Source of the DNA: a bacterium
GTDB taxonomy: Bacteria > Hinthialibacterota > Hinthialibacteria > OLB16
Reading direction: 5' to 3'
Assembly (NCBI GenBank): GCA_022072055.1
Contig: JAJVIK010000010.1
Span: forward strand, 62,001-126,000
DNA: 64,000 nt
The stretch's first letter is position 1. Each line of letters opens with the position of its first letter. Shown here piece by piece: positions 1 to 8,534 of this stretch. The notes below the pieces were generated by a model that saw only the letters and a list, made by a program, of their open reading frames with translations, was not told the DNA's origin and did not search any database. The position numbers and the translations under genes are program-made.

Positions 1-870
1 GGCTGGGTGGTGAGCGTCCTCAAGCGCCGCCCGTTCGTGTTGGAGGTGCGCGACCTGTGGCCGGACTCGGCGATCCAGCTGGGGGTCCTCAAGAACCGGA
101 TGTTGATCGCTTTGTCACGACGATTGGAGTCCTTCCTCTACCGTCGCGCCGCGCTGCTGGTGCCGGTCTCCGAGTCCATCCGCGACGCCATCCGAAGTCA
201 TGAGGTTCCGGAGGAGCGCCTGCTGGTGCTCCCCAACGGGATTGACCCTGAACTCTTTTTTCCCGGGATCCGATCGAGTGAAAAGCGGAAGGAGATCGGG
301 ATCGGCGAGGAGTTTGTGGTCTCCTACATCGGTACGCATGGCATGGCGCACGGCCTGGATCGAATTATTGAGGCCGCCCACCTGCTCCGTGACCGCGCGG
401 ACATCCATTTTCTGTTTATCGGCGAGGGAGCCAAGAAGGAAGAGGTGGTGCGCCATGCCCGCAAGCTCGGACTTGAACGGATCACCTTTCTCTCGACTCA
501 ACCCAAGAAGGAGATTCCGGCCTGGTACGCGGCCTCGGATCTTCCGATGGTCTCGCTGCTCGATCTGCCGGTGTTCACCACCGTGCTCCCCTCCAAGATG
601 TTCGAGATCATGGCCTGCGAACGCCCCATTCTGATGGTCGCCAAGGGGGAATGCGCGCGATTGCTGGAGCGCGCGCGGGCGGGGATGGTCCTGGAAACCA
701 ACGATCCGGCGCGGATGGCCGCGGCCATCGAGGAGCTCGCGGGCGATCCGGAGCGATGTCGGCGCTATGCCGAGGCGGGCAGGAGATTTGTGCTGGAGAA
801 CTTTGATCGACGACGGCTCGCGGAGACCTATCTGCAGCGCCTCAAGCAGGTGGCGGGCAAAGGGGAGTAG
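1..870 (+). CDS. glycosyltransferase family 4, WbuB/WcaI type (5' end outside window)
   Basis: Transfers a sugar from a nucleotide donor during surface polysaccharide or O-antigen synthesis, probably at the cytoplasmic face of the inner membrane. The reading frame is open to base 1, so the N-terminal acceptor half is missing. What remains includes the EVRDLWPDS segment, the NGID turn, and the C-terminal GT-B donor domain with an LPSKMFEIMACERPI segment, where the Glu of the family 4 E-x7-E donor site sits. The protein ends normally with a charged helix. The following genes are on the other strand, so its operon lies upstream of the window. The family call is firm; the exact sugar cannot be read from the sequence. 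Confidence 0.85.
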   Translation, partial: GWVVSVLKRRPFVLEVRDLWPDSAIQLGVLKNRMLIALSRRLESFLYRRAALLVPVSESIRDAIRSHEVPEERLLVLPNGIDPELFFPGIRSSEKRKEIGIGEEFVVSYIGTHGMAHGLDRIIEAAHLLRDRADIHFLFIGEGAKKEEVVRHARKLGLERITFLSTQPKKEIPAWYAASDLPMVSLLDLPVFTTVLPSKMFEIMACERPILMVAKGECARLLERARAGMVLETNDPARMAAAIEELAGDPERCRRYAEAGRRFVLENFDRRRLAETYLQRLKQVAGKGE

Positions 871-929
871 AACTCCCCCTCAAGGTTCCGCCCTGGAGTC
901 CAACTCCGGGGCGAGCGGGTGAAAATGCT

Positions 930-1595
930 CTAAACCCCGGTCCGGGAGGGGTCCCAAATAAACTTGTGGAGCTGCAGCTGAAATCGAACCGGGAGGTTCT
1001 CCTCCAGAATCCACTCCACCAGCTCGGCGGGGTCGATCTCTCCGAAGACCGGCGAAAACAAGATGGAATTCACCCGGCGCTCCAGACGGTAGGTCCGGAC
1101 CACGCCGCGCGCCCACTCGAAATCCGCCCTATCCGCGATCACAAACTTGATTTCATCCCGCCAGACCAGCTGATCCAGATTGGACCAGAGGTTCCTCTCC
1201 ATTTCCCCCGACCCCGGACATTTGAGATCCATGATCCGAATGACCCCCTCCGGGAGAAGCTCCAAGGGATGAGACCCGGCGGTCTCGATCAGCACGGTAA
1301 ACCCCGAGTCCAGGAGGCGCCTGCACAGCAACGGGCAGTTGGGCTGAGCGAGCGGCTCGCCGCCGGTCACCTCCACGAGGGAAATCCCTGAGGCCTCCAC
1401 GGCCTCAAGGATTCCGGAGATCGGTGTTCGCGTCCCCCCGGAAAAGGCGTAGGCGGTGTCGCACCAACGGCACCGGAGCGGGCAACCGGTCAGGCGGATG
1501 AAGAAACACGGAAGGCCCGCGTGAGTGCTTTCCCCCTGGATCGAGGGATACATTTCGGTGAGGAGGACGGTGGGCTCCCTCTCCGGATCGCTCAC
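930..1595 (-). CDS. queE: 7-carboxy-7-deazaguanine synthase (radical SAM)
   Basis: Makes 7-carboxy-7-deazaguanine from carboxytetrahydropterin, a radical SAM ring contraction on the route to queuosine tRNA modification or 7-deazaguanine DNA modification. At 221 residues it has the usual QueE length. The cluster-binding cysteines form the CxxxCxxC motif at residues 38, 42 and 45, preceded by the family's SIQGES segment, and VTGGEP follows near residue 100. The start overlaps the stop of the MoxR gene by four bases (ATGA), so the two are translationally coupled on the minus strand. No queC, queD or queF is nearby. The protein ends with an FQLQLHKFIW segment typical of QueE. Confidence 0.88.
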   Translation of the reverse strand: MSDPEREPTVLLTEMYPSIQGESTHAGLPCFFIRLTGCPLRCRWCDTAYAFSGGTRTPISGILEAVEASGISLVEVTGGEPLAQPNCPLLCRRLLDSGFTVLIETAGSHPLELLPEGVIRIMDLKCPGSGEMERNLWSNLDQLVWRDEIKFVIADRADFEWARGVVRTYRLERRVNSILFSPVFGEIDPAELVEWILEENLPVRFQLQLHKFIWDPSRTGV

Positions 1596-2590
1596 GCCGC
1601 CACCCCCAGGCTTTTGGGCGTGTCCTCCAGCACATAATCGAGGATCTGATCCGGGGTGATCCCCTCGGCCTCCCCCTCGAAGTTGAGGATCAGACGATGC
1701 CTGAGGGCCGGGTGGAGACTCCGCGCGATGTCCTCGAAGCTCACATTGAAGCGTTCGTGCAGAAGGGCGCGTATTTTCCCGGCCAGAACCAGGACCTGCG
1801 CGCCGCGCGGGGAGCTGCCGTAGCGCACATACCGGTTCACATCCTCGACCGCGAATTCGCCCCCAGGGTGGGTGGCGAGCACCAGACGGACCGCGTAGTC
1901 GTTGACATGCGGCGCGATGGGGACCTCGCGCGCGGTGGCGCGGAGCCGCAGGATGGTCTCGGCATCCACCACGCGCTCCACCTGGGGGAGCGCCTCGGCG
2001 GTCGTACGGTCCACGATCGCCTGAAGGTCTTCCCTGTTGGGATAGCGGAGCAGGAGCTTGTAGAAAAAGCGGTCGAGCTGCGCCTCGGGAAGCGGGTAGG
2101 TCCCCTCCATCTCGAGCGGATTCTGGGTGGCCATTACCAGGAACGGCTCATCCAGGGGATAGCGGGTTCCCCCCACGGTGACTGTCCGCTCCTGCATGGC
2201 CTCCAGCAGAGCGGACTGGGTCTTGGGGGTGGCGCGATTGATCTCATCGGCCAGAACCAGGTTGGCGAACACGGGGCCGCGCTCGAAGCGGAAGTCACGC
2301 CCCCCGCGCTCATCGATGGAGATGATATCGGTTCCGATGATGTCCGCCGGCATCAGATCGGGAGTGAATTGGATTCGTGAAAAGCGCAGATTGGAGACCT
2401 CCGAAAGGGTCCGAATGAGCATGGTCTTCCCAAGCCCCGGAACCCCCTCCAGAAGGGCGTGCCCACCCGCGAAGAAACAGGTCAGGACCCCCTCGACAAT
2501 CTCCGTGTGACCGACAATCACCTTCCCGATTTCGGTTTTGAGCCTCTCGAAGCATTCACGAAACTCGGCGGTCTTGGCCGCAGTGTCCAT
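1592..2590 (-). CDS. MoxR-family AAA+ ATPase
   Basis: MoxR ATPases are chaperone-like AAA+ proteins thought to help insert cofactors or assemble complexes, often with a DUF58/VWA partner. The 332-residue protein carries Walker A GVPGLGKT at 49-56, Walker B LVLADE at 110-115, then the NRATPKTQSALLEAMQE block and the sensor-1 region MATQNPLEMEGTYPLPEAQ. It is complete and of normal length. No DUF58 or VWA protein follows it; queE follows instead, overlapping by four bases. The MoxR family call is secure, but the client protein is unknown. Confidence 0.92.
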   Translation of the reverse strand: MDTAAKTAEFRECFERLKTEIGKVIVGHTEIVEGVLTCFFAGGHALLEGVPGLGKTMLIRTLSEVSNLRFSRIQFTPDLMPADIIGTDIISIDERGGRDFRFERGPVFANLVLADEINRATPKTQSALLEAMQERTVTVGGTRYPLDEPFLVMATQNPLEMEGTYPLPEAQLDRFFYKLLLRYPNREDLQAIVDRTTAEALPQVERVVDAETILRLRATAREVPIAPHVNDYAVRLVLATHPGGEFAVEDVNRYVRYGSSPRGAQVLVLAGKIRALLHERFNVSFEDIARSLHPALRHRLILNFEGEAEGITPDQILDYVLEDTPKSLGVAA

Positions 2591-2731
2591 GCGCTCACCC
2601 TCCTTGATTCAGGTCGGAACGACGGGTCCGTTAGGCTACCACAGGACAGCTTGGCGCGCACCCTGCCCCAGGCGCGACTTTCCCCAGGAAAAGCCCCAGG
2701 ATGAGGACTCAAGAATTGTGAAAAATAGGTG

Positions 2732-2759
2732 TTGACAGCGGTCGGGCGGCCAGTATAAT
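2732..2759 (+). promoter_or_regulatory. sigma-70-type promoter of the cold-shock gene
   Basis: TTGACA at 2732-2737 and TATAAT at 2754-2759 both match the consensus fully and are 16 bases apart. This is the strongest promoter I saw in the window. It points to the cold-shock gene at 2948 and predicts a start of transcription near 2766. The rest of the gap upstream (2591-2731) shows nothing I can name; it must hold the promoter of the divergent MoxR gene. Confidence 0.75.
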
Positions 2760-2765
2760 CTTTGA

Positions 2766-2947
2766 AGAAGGTCGAAAATTGTGGTTGAAAGCAGCTCTAC
2801 CTTGTGGTTTCTCGTAGCATCGAACCAAGCGCCTCCCACGCAGCATGGTCTCACCTATTAGCCGCCGAGAGGAACGATCTCCAAGAGCAACCCGCTGTAA
2901 GGAAACCCCTTTTTCCAAACTGACCAAGAAAGAAGGTGTAGAAGCGA
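2766..2947 (+). promoter_or_regulatory. long 5' leader of the cold-shock mRNA
   Basis: From the predicted transcription start near 2766 to the ATG at 2948 is about 180 bases with no convincing open frame. Cold-shock mRNAs such as E. coli cspA have a leader of similar length (about 160 bases) that refolds with temperature. The ribosome-binding region AGAAAGAAGG lies close to the start. The regulatory role is inferred from length and position only. Confidence 0.4.
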
Positions 2948-3151
2948 ATGCCCACTATCGGGACGGTCAAGTGGTTCAACGACAGTAAAGGGTTCGGTTT
3001 CATTTCGCAACCGAACGGCGAGGATGTTTTTGTTCACCACACGGCGATTCAGGGACAGGGTTTCAAGACCCTGGCCGAAGGGGATAAGGTTCAGTTCGAG
3101 ATTACCAAGGGCCAGAAAGGCCTTGCGGCGCAGAACGTGGTTAAGGTCTAA
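2948..3151 (+). CDS. cold-shock protein, CspA family
   Basis: A 67-residue single-domain OB-fold RNA chaperone that binds single-stranded RNA and DNA. RNP1 KGFGFI is at residues 14-19 and RNP2 DVFVHH at 26-31, with VKWFND before and a family-typical GLAAQNV end. Start and length match the family exactly. It has its own strong promoter, a leader of about 180 bases and a terminator, so it is a monocistronic, highly expressed gene. Whether it is cold-induced or constitutive cannot be told from the protein. Confidence 0.96.
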   Translation: MPTIGTVKWFNDSKGFGFISQPNGEDVFVHHTAIQGQGFKTLAEGDKVQFEITKGQKGLAAQNVVKV

Positions 3152-3174
3152 CCACACAAGGAACCCGGATTGTC

Positions 3175-3216
3175 GAATTCCCGCCCAGCTTCGCGGCTCG
3201 GGCGGGATTCGCTTTT
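3175..3216 (+). terminator. intrinsic terminator after the cold-shock gene
   Basis: A GC-rich hairpin pairs GAATTCCCGCCC at 3175-3186 with GGGCGGGATTC at 3200-3210 and is followed by a run of five T at 3213-3217. It lies about 25 bases after the stop codon. Confidence 0.8.
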
Positions 3217-3247
3217 TCAGGGGTGGGGTCCGGGCCGGAGGGCCGCG

Positions 3248-5065
3248 TCAGGCGGGAACAAGCTCCGGAACGGGGGTGTTGTCGAGCTCCAGCTCCAAGG
3301 CTTGGAGCTGCTCAAGGAATTTCTGGCGGGCCTCTCCGACGAACTCCTCGGCGAGCTGGCGGTAGTACTCAATCCCTGTGCGAAGCCCCTCGATGTATTC
3401 CGCGAAATACTTCCCCGGATGGTTGGCCAGGCGCAGGGTGCACTTCTCGGCCTCACGGCGCAGGAAATCGATATAGAGTTTGAGCTCGCGCAAGAACATG
3501 TGGGGACGCGAGGGGTTGGTGAGGAGCGAGAGACGCCCATAGATGTGGCTGACCATCTCCTCCAGGGTGGCGATCTTCGAGAAGTTGACAATGTTCGGGC
3601 CGCAACAGATGGCTGGAGTGGCGCTCGGCTCCACCCCGGTCTTGATCTCGGCCCCTCCGGAAAGGTCCCGGCACAAGCAAGACTTGCCTAAGATGTATTC
3701 CCGAATGGCGGCCTTTTCCTCCGCCGGACGATCCTCGGTTTCAAGCCCCTCCAGCCTTCGCTTCTGGTAGGAGTGGGAGGCCAGGCAGATCGGCATGGAA
3801 GTGTAATCGCGGTTCGAGACCAGGAAGTTCTTCGGGCAGGGGCTCCCCGGACGACCCTCCAGGATTCGGCGGCGGCGCAAGTCCTCGCTCGCCGAGGTGC
3901 GCAGATTCCAGAAAGGAATCCCAAGCGGAGAGCTCTCGCTCAGGAAAACATCTCCCTCCTGGGCGGCGATCAGCTTGGCCATGGTTTCGGCGTCCACATT
4001 GGTTACCTCCGGGACCAGCAAGAAGGGAGTGGCCCATCCGGCGGCGTCGACTTCGTAGTATTGGAGCATGAATTCATGCTCCTCCGAGGTCCCGATGCCC
4101 CCCTGGACCGTGATGCGAGTGGGAAGCGGGGCATCCGGCGCGGACCGGCCCAAACCGGACAGACCCTCGCGATACAGGCCATGGAGCTCCTCCACCAGCT
4201 TCCCTCGGGATTGTTTGAACTCCTCCAGGATCGGCCCCAGCAGGTGTCCCTTGGTGGCGAAGGCGTGCCCGCCGCAATTCAGACCCGACTCGATCCGATA
4301 CTCCGAGACCCACAGCCCCCGCTTGGCGAAAAACTTGCCTTGAATCTGCGCCGAGCGAAAATCGCTGACCTTGAGGATGATGCGCTTGACCAGGCTGCCG
4401 TCCGGACCGGGGAAGAAGTCATCGAAATTCGCGGCATAGGCGTAGAGGCGTTGGTTGAGGCCGGCGGAAAAGACCACCCCCGAGCGTAAGTTGCTCCTGG
4501 CGAACCCGCGGAGCGCAGCCAGGGCATCCGAGGAGTCTGGGGCCATCTTGTCCCCGTTGCGCTCGGTGTCCCGATCCAGCTTGGTCATGATGTTGACATC
4601 GATGCTTCCAGGCTCGGCAAGCGCGCGGAGCTCGATTTCAAGACGGCTCTTCTCTACCGGGTCCGGGCACCCCAGCATCCTGCTGTAAAGCTGCTTGAGC
4701 GGGCCATCCGGGAGCAGCTCGTAGTAACGCGTAATCTCACTCCCCGGTTCGAACGGCGAACTCTTCAGATCCTCCACTTGGCGGGCCACCAACTTGTCGA
4801 CCAGGTTCAGGTAGGCGGTGATCCGGCGCGCGCGCGAATCCGACTCCTTGTCTTTGATCTCGAAATACGGCTCCCCAATTCTCTCCGTGTGGTACTTGCG
4901 CATCAGCTCGATCAGGATGTCATCCACGATGGAAATGACCGAGGAGACGCCGTATTTGGCGATCCGAATCGGGGTGTCGATGGTGAAACCGGTGCCCATG
5001 ACCGGGATGTGGAAGGTGTGACCTTGGGTCGGAGCGCGGTGCTCCTTGAGAGCTGAGACTATCAT
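3248..5065 (-). CDS. conserved large protein of unknown function, TIM-barrel-like with Cys-rich region
   Basis: A 605-residue protein. I chose the ATG at 5065 because a GAGG stands before it and the translation upstream looks random; the frame is open further, to 5332. The first 60 residues (HIPVMGTGFTIDTP, then YGVSSVISIVDD) and the GGIGTSEEHEFM segment near 322 resemble the strands of FMN-dependent TIM-barrel enzymes such as nitronate monooxygenase, but no family is certain. GLNCGGHAFATKG lies at 261-273, and a Cys cluster at 410, 427, 463, 465, 487 and 488 could bind metal. There is no signal peptide, so it should be cytoplasmic. I recall very similar unannotated proteins in Bacteroidetes, but cannot check. 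It is transcribed away from the GH57 gene. Confidence 0.8.
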   Translation of the reverse strand: MIVSALKEHRAPTQGHTFHIPVMGTGFTIDTPIRIAKYGVSSVISIVDDILIELMRKYHTERIGEPYFEIKDKESDSRARRITAYLNLVDKLVARQVEDLKSSPFEPGSEITRYYELLPDGPLKQLYSRMLGCPDPVEKSRLEIELRALAEPGSIDVNIMTKLDRDTERNGDKMAPDSSDALAALRGFARSNLRSGVVFSAGLNQRLYAYAANFDDFFPGPDGSLVKRIILKVSDFRSAQIQGKFFAKRGLWVSEYRIESGLNCGGHAFATKGHLLGPILEEFKQSRGKLVEELHGLYREGLSGLGRSAPDAPLPTRITVQGGIGTSEEHEFMLQYYEVDAAGWATPFLLVPEVTNVDAETMAKLIAAQEGDVFLSESSPLGIPFWNLRTSASEDLRRRRILEGRPGSPCPKNFLVSNRDYTSMPICLASHSYQKRRLEGLETEDRPAEEKAAIREYILGKSCLCRDLSGGAEIKTGVEPSATPAICCGPNIVNFSKIATLEEMVSHIYGRLSLLTNPSRPHMFLRELKLYIDFLRREAEKCTLRLANHPGKYFAEYIEGLRTGIEYYRQLAEEFVGEARQKFLEQLQALELELDNTPVPELVPA

Positions 5066-5261
5066 TCCTCGGGAAACCTCATTTTCTGGACTCGGCTCAC
5101 CCCCGGTCCGCGCCCTCGGTTTGGCGCCGCCGTGGGGCTGGGAGGTCACTTGCCTCGTTTCCCTATAGGATACTTGACCTTTGCCTGGGATTCCAGCGGT
5201 AATCCCCGTTTTCAACCTCGGGCTTCCTTGACAGTCCCCCTTTGGGTGGTACCTTGGCCGT

Positions 5262-7421
5262 ATGGTGGAAAAGCCCCTCCTTTTTGCCTTCGGCCTGCAC
5301 AACCACCAGCCTGTCGGGAACTTCGATTTCATCTTCGAGGAAGCCTACCGGAAGGCGTATCTCCCCTTTCTGGAGGTCCTTGAAAGGCATCCGGGGATTC
5401 GGATTTCACAGCATTTCACCGGGATTCTCCTCGACTGGTTTGAAGAGACCCATCCCGAATTCGTGGAGCGAGTCGGAAGGCTGGTCTCGGAGGGGCGGAT
5501 TGAGCTGCTCGGTGGAGGCTATTACGAACCGATCCTGCCGATGCTCCCTCCGGAGGACCGAGTCGGGCAGATCGAGGCCCTCAGCGAACGACTGAGGCGC
5601 CGTTTCGGGCGCCGTCCGGATGGCGCCTGGGTGGCCGAGCGGGTGTGGGAGCCGGGGCTTGCAAGCCTCTTCGCCCGCGCGGGGATCAAATATGTGCTCC
5701 TGGATGACGCGCACTTCAAGATGGCGGGGTTGCGCGAGCAGCAGCTGGTCGGACCCTTTCTGACCGAGGATGAGGGTCGGACCCTGGCGGTCTTTCCGAT
5801 CAGCCAGGAGCTGCGCTACTTGATCCCGTTTCAACCGGTTGAGAAGTCCATTGAGCACTTGCGCGGTTTTTCAGGAAGTGGTGAGGAGCGAGTCGTGGTC
5901 CTCGCTGATGATGGGGAGAAGTTTGGGATCTGGCCTTACACCCACCATTCGGTGTACGAGGAGGGATGGTTGGAGGAGTTTCTTTCCGCGTTGGAGGAGG
6001 AGCGGAGTTGGCTGGAATGTGTCACCTACTCCGAGGCGCTGGAGCGGACCCCCATAAAGGGGGTGGTTTATCTCCCGACCGCTTCCTATTCCGAGATGAT
6101 GGATTGGGCGCTGCCTGCCGAGGAGGGGGCCGCTATCGCGGACTTTCGGAAGTCCTTGGATGAGGCCGGCAAGGAGCGTCATGGGCGCTTCATCAAGGGC
6201 GGACATTGGCGTTTCTTTCTCTCGAAGTACCGTGAAGTTCTCCACATGCACCGCAAGATGCTCGCGGTAAGCCAAGCGCTGGATTCCCTGCCCCCGCGCG
6301 CCCGAGCGCGGCGCGCGGCGCAGGAGCATCTTTATGCCGCGCAGTGCAACTGTGGGTATTGGCATGGCGTTTTCGGCGGGATTTACCTCAATCACATTCG
6401 AGCGGAGAACCATCACAATCTGATTCTGGCCGAGGAGGCGATTCGGGCAAACCTCAAGGATTCAAGAACCCATGCCTGTCGACGCTGGGACTTCTTCCGC
6501 GAGGGTGGGGATGCTCTGGAGGTCACGACCCCCACGGAGCGGCTCTTGTTCGACCTGGCTCACGGCGGCGCGCTGGCTGCTTGGGATCACCTCCCCAAGG
6601 CCTGGAATCTGGTCAACACCATGACCCGTCGCCCTGAAGCCTACCACCGGGAGCTCCTTCAGCCTCGACCGGAGTCGTGTTCCGATGGCGCAGAGGGGGG
6701 GTCGATCCACGACTTGCACCTCACCAAGGAAACCGGTCTTGAGCGCTTCCTTGTGTATGATCCCTATCGCCGTGTGGGAAACATTCCCCACTTCTTCGCC
6801 TCGGAGCAGCGCCTCGAGGACCTCCTGGCGAACCCGGCGGCGGGCGATTCCGAGCTGATTCACTCGCATTACACAGGGGAATTCCACAGCCGTAAGAACG
6901 GTTGCTCGGTTCGGCTTCACGGGTCCGGAAACATGGAGGTGACCGGCGGCGGCCTCCCGGTGGAGGTCGACCAGGAGTGGGTGCGCGACGGGCGGACTTC
7001 GGCATGGACCATCACGACCGTGGTTCGGGGGCACCCTCGAAGGGCCTGGCAGGGCTTCTTCGGGCTCGAGTATGGGTGGTCACTCAACGCCGGCCACACT
7101 CACGACCGGTTCTATCTGATCGATGGGCGCAAGCCGGTAAATCCGAGTCTGGGAGGAATCGGCGAGTCGGAGGGGGTGTCCCGGTTGAGTTTGGTGGAGG
7201 GATGGTGGAAACTCTCGGTGGATTTTGAGTTTGAGATTCCCGCTAGGCTCTGGCGGTTTCCGATTGAGACCGTGTCGAGCTCCGAGGGGGGATTTGAGCG
7301 AAACTATCAAAGCAGCGTGGTCATCCCCGCTTGGCGCGCGACCCTGGAACCAGGAAGCGAGTTCCGAGTGTCGTTTCGTCTCCGGGTGAGTGATCTGTCG
7401 GGAGAGCGCCAGGACGAATGA
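5262..7421 (+). CDS. GH57 glycoside hydrolase, 4-alpha-glucanotransferase/alpha-amylase type
   Basis: A retaining enzyme acting on alpha-1,4-glucans, disproportionating or hydrolysing glycogen- or starch-like chains in the cytoplasm (no signal peptide). The 719 residues match the long GH57 forms with DUF1925 and DUF1926 after the catalytic barrel. Motifs seen are HNHQPVGNFD at 13-22, GGGYYEPILP at 84-93, AERVWEP at 125-131 with the likely nucleophile Glu126, LLDDAHF near 147-152, and ADDGEKFGIWP at 215-225 with the acid/base Asp. The C-terminal beta-rich part begins near 480. The gene overlaps the next by four bases, so the two are co-translated. Glucanotransferase is more likely than amylase from the domain layout, but not proven. 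Confidence 0.92.
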   Translation: MVEKPLLFAFGLHNHQPVGNFDFIFEEAYRKAYLPFLEVLERHPGIRISQHFTGILLDWFEETHPEFVERVGRLVSEGRIELLGGGYYEPILPMLPPEDRVGQIEALSERLRRRFGRRPDGAWVAERVWEPGLASLFARAGIKYVLLDDAHFKMAGLREQQLVGPFLTEDEGRTLAVFPISQELRYLIPFQPVEKSIEHLRGFSGSGEERVVVLADDGEKFGIWPYTHHSVYEEGWLEEFLSALEEERSWLECVTYSEALERTPIKGVVYLPTASYSEMMDWALPAEEGAAIADFRKSLDEAGKERHGRFIKGGHWRFFLSKYREVLHMHRKMLAVSQALDSLPPRARARRAAQEHLYAAQCNCGYWHGVFGGIYLNHIRAENHHNLILAEEAIRANLKDSRTHACRRWDFFREGGDALEVTTPTERLLFDLAHGGALAAWDHLPKAWNLVNTMTRRPEAYHRELLQPRPESCSDGAEGGSIHDLHLTKETGLERFLVYDPYRRVGNIPHFFASEQRLEDLLANPAAGDSELIHSHYTGEFHSRKNGCSVRLHGSGNMEVTGGGLPVEVDQEWVRDGRTSAWTITTVVRGHPRRAWQGFFGLEYGWSLNAGHTHDRFYLIDGRKPVNPSLGGIGESEGVSRLSLVEGWWKLSVDFEFEIPARLWRFPIETVSSSEGGFERNYQSSVVIPAWRATLEPGSEFRVSFRLRVSDLSGERQDE

Positions 7422-7657
7422 ACCTTGAAGCCCTGAAGGATGGTTTTCAGTGCCCTAAATGCAAGGGCAAGCATCCGGTCATTTCCGAGCATGCGGTCCC
7501 CCGAGCGGGCGCGGGCAAGCTCCCGCTGCCGATCCTGGACCGCTACCTCTTCGTGAGCTGCTCCCTGTGTGGGTTCACAGAGACCTACAACCTCAAGGTT
7601 GTGGAGCGAGTTGAGGAACTCGCGCGACAGACAGTCGCTCAAGAGGCCCCCCGTTAG
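7418..7657 (+). CDS. small zinc-ribbon protein
   Basis: A 79-residue protein with two CxxC pairs at residues 12/15 and 48/51, the layout of a treble-clef or zinc-ribbon fold. The second pair sits in an FVSCSLCGFTE segment, as in predicted nucleic-acid-binding zinc-ribbon proteins (YpzJ/COG3478-like). A short charged helix follows. The ATG overlaps the GH57 stop (ATGA), so it is made with that enzyme. I cannot say why a glucan enzyme and a zinc ribbon are coupled. A strong hairpin starts at its stop codon. Confidence 0.75.
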   Translation: MNLEALKDGFQCPKCKGKHPVISEHAVPRAGAGKLPLPILDRYLFVSCSLCGFTETYNLKVVERVEELARQTVAQEAPR

Positions 7658-7689
7658 GCTTGGCCCAGGCGTCTCGCCCGGGCCAAGCC
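7657..7689. terminator. hairpin in the convergent gap, possibly a bidirectional terminator
   Basis: GGCTTGGCCCAGGCG at 7657-7671 pairs with CGCCCGGGCCAAGCC at 7675-7689, a 15-base stem with one mismatch and the three-base loop TCT. It fills the 39-base gap between the convergent zinc-ribbon and HTH-REC genes. There is no T run on either side, so termination by it alone is uncertain. Confidence 0.5.
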
Positions 7690-7696
7690 CCATGAC

Positions 7697-8284
7697 TCAC
7701 CGATAGACCTTCACCTTCCGGGCGAGCAGAGCCTTCACCTTCTCCCCAAACTCCGGGATGTTAAACGGTTTGGCAAGCCAATCGTCCGCCCCCGCCTGCA
7801 TGGCCCGGTCGATGTTCTCCGGACTGGGATACCCCGTAAGGACCAGAATCCGAGTGTTCCTGAGATTGGCGTCGGAACGCACCTGCTCAATGACCGCGTA
7901 ACCATCCGCCTTGGGCATCATCAGGTCCAGAACCAACAGGTCCGGAGAGAATCCGCCAAGCTTGATGCACCCCTCCACGCCGTCCTCGGCCTCCTCGATC
8001 TGAAGTTCGGAGTCGAGTCGCTTGAGAGCCTGGATCACCACTTCCCGGATGGTCTTTTCGTCATCCACAACCAGGACTCGATGGGCACGCTCCCCCTCCA
8101 GCTCGGGTGGAATCGGGATGTCGTGCTCGGTCATGAAGTCGATTGCGGCATCCGAGGGAATCCGGAACCGTCCCCCGGGAGTGGAATGGGCTTTCAAGGA
8201 GCCATTATGAATCCAGCGACTGACAGTCTCGGTCCGCACGGAACAAAGTTTGGCAAACTCCCCAGTGGTTAACGCTCTCGCCAC
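7697..8284 (-). CDS. response regulator with N-terminal MerR/excisionase-type HTH and C-terminal receiver domain
   Basis: A 195-residue regulator if it starts at the GTG at 8284, which has GGGGA seven bases before it. The frame stays open to a TTG at 8386 with no clear ribosome site. Residues 5-45 form a winged-helix of the excisionase/BldC type (LTTGEFAKLCSVRTETVSRWI, then GGRFRIP). Residues 68-190 form a receiver domain with acidic pocket D74-D75, phospho-acceptor D120 in LVLDLMMP, T150 and K172. Most response regulators have the receiver first, so this order is unusual. No histidine kinase lies nearby. It probably binds DNA under phosphorylation control; the targets are unknown. Confidence 0.87.
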   Translation of the reverse strand: MARALTTGEFAKLCSVRTETVSRWIHNGSLKAHSTPGGRFRIPSDAAIDFMTEHDIPIPPELEGERAHRVLVVDDEKTIREVVIQALKRLDSELQIEEAEDGVEGCIKLGGFSPDLLVLDLMMPKADGYAVIEQVRSDANLRNTRILVLTGYPSPENIDRAMQAGADDWLAKPFNIPEFGEKVKALLARKVKVYR

Positions 8285-8486
8285 AGTCTTTTCCCCTTCC
8301 AAATCTTGATTTATGAGGCCCTTCCGCGCCTCATCGGGGTTGAACCCACGGCCATCCAGGAACGCAGTCCCCAAAAACAGGGACAAATGAGCATGGTTGA
8401 GTATAAATAGCGTGACGAGAGAATGTCAAGAACCTCAAGAGGGGCTTTGTGATTTTTCCCTCTTATCGGGAAGGAGAGGTGAAGGG

Positions 8487-8518
8487 GGTGGCCCCGGTTC
8501 CACGGAACCGAGGCCACC
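8487..8518 (-). terminator. hairpin downstream of the Gfo/Idh/MocA gene
   Basis: GGTGGCCCCGGTTCC at 8487-8501 pairs with GGAACCGAGGCCACC at 8504-8518, a 15-base stem with one mismatch. It starts 16 bases past the stop of the minus-strand gene ending at 8535. No T run follows, so it may terminate weakly or protect the 3' end. Confidence 0.45.
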
Positions 8519-8534
8519 GATGTGACCAAACGGC

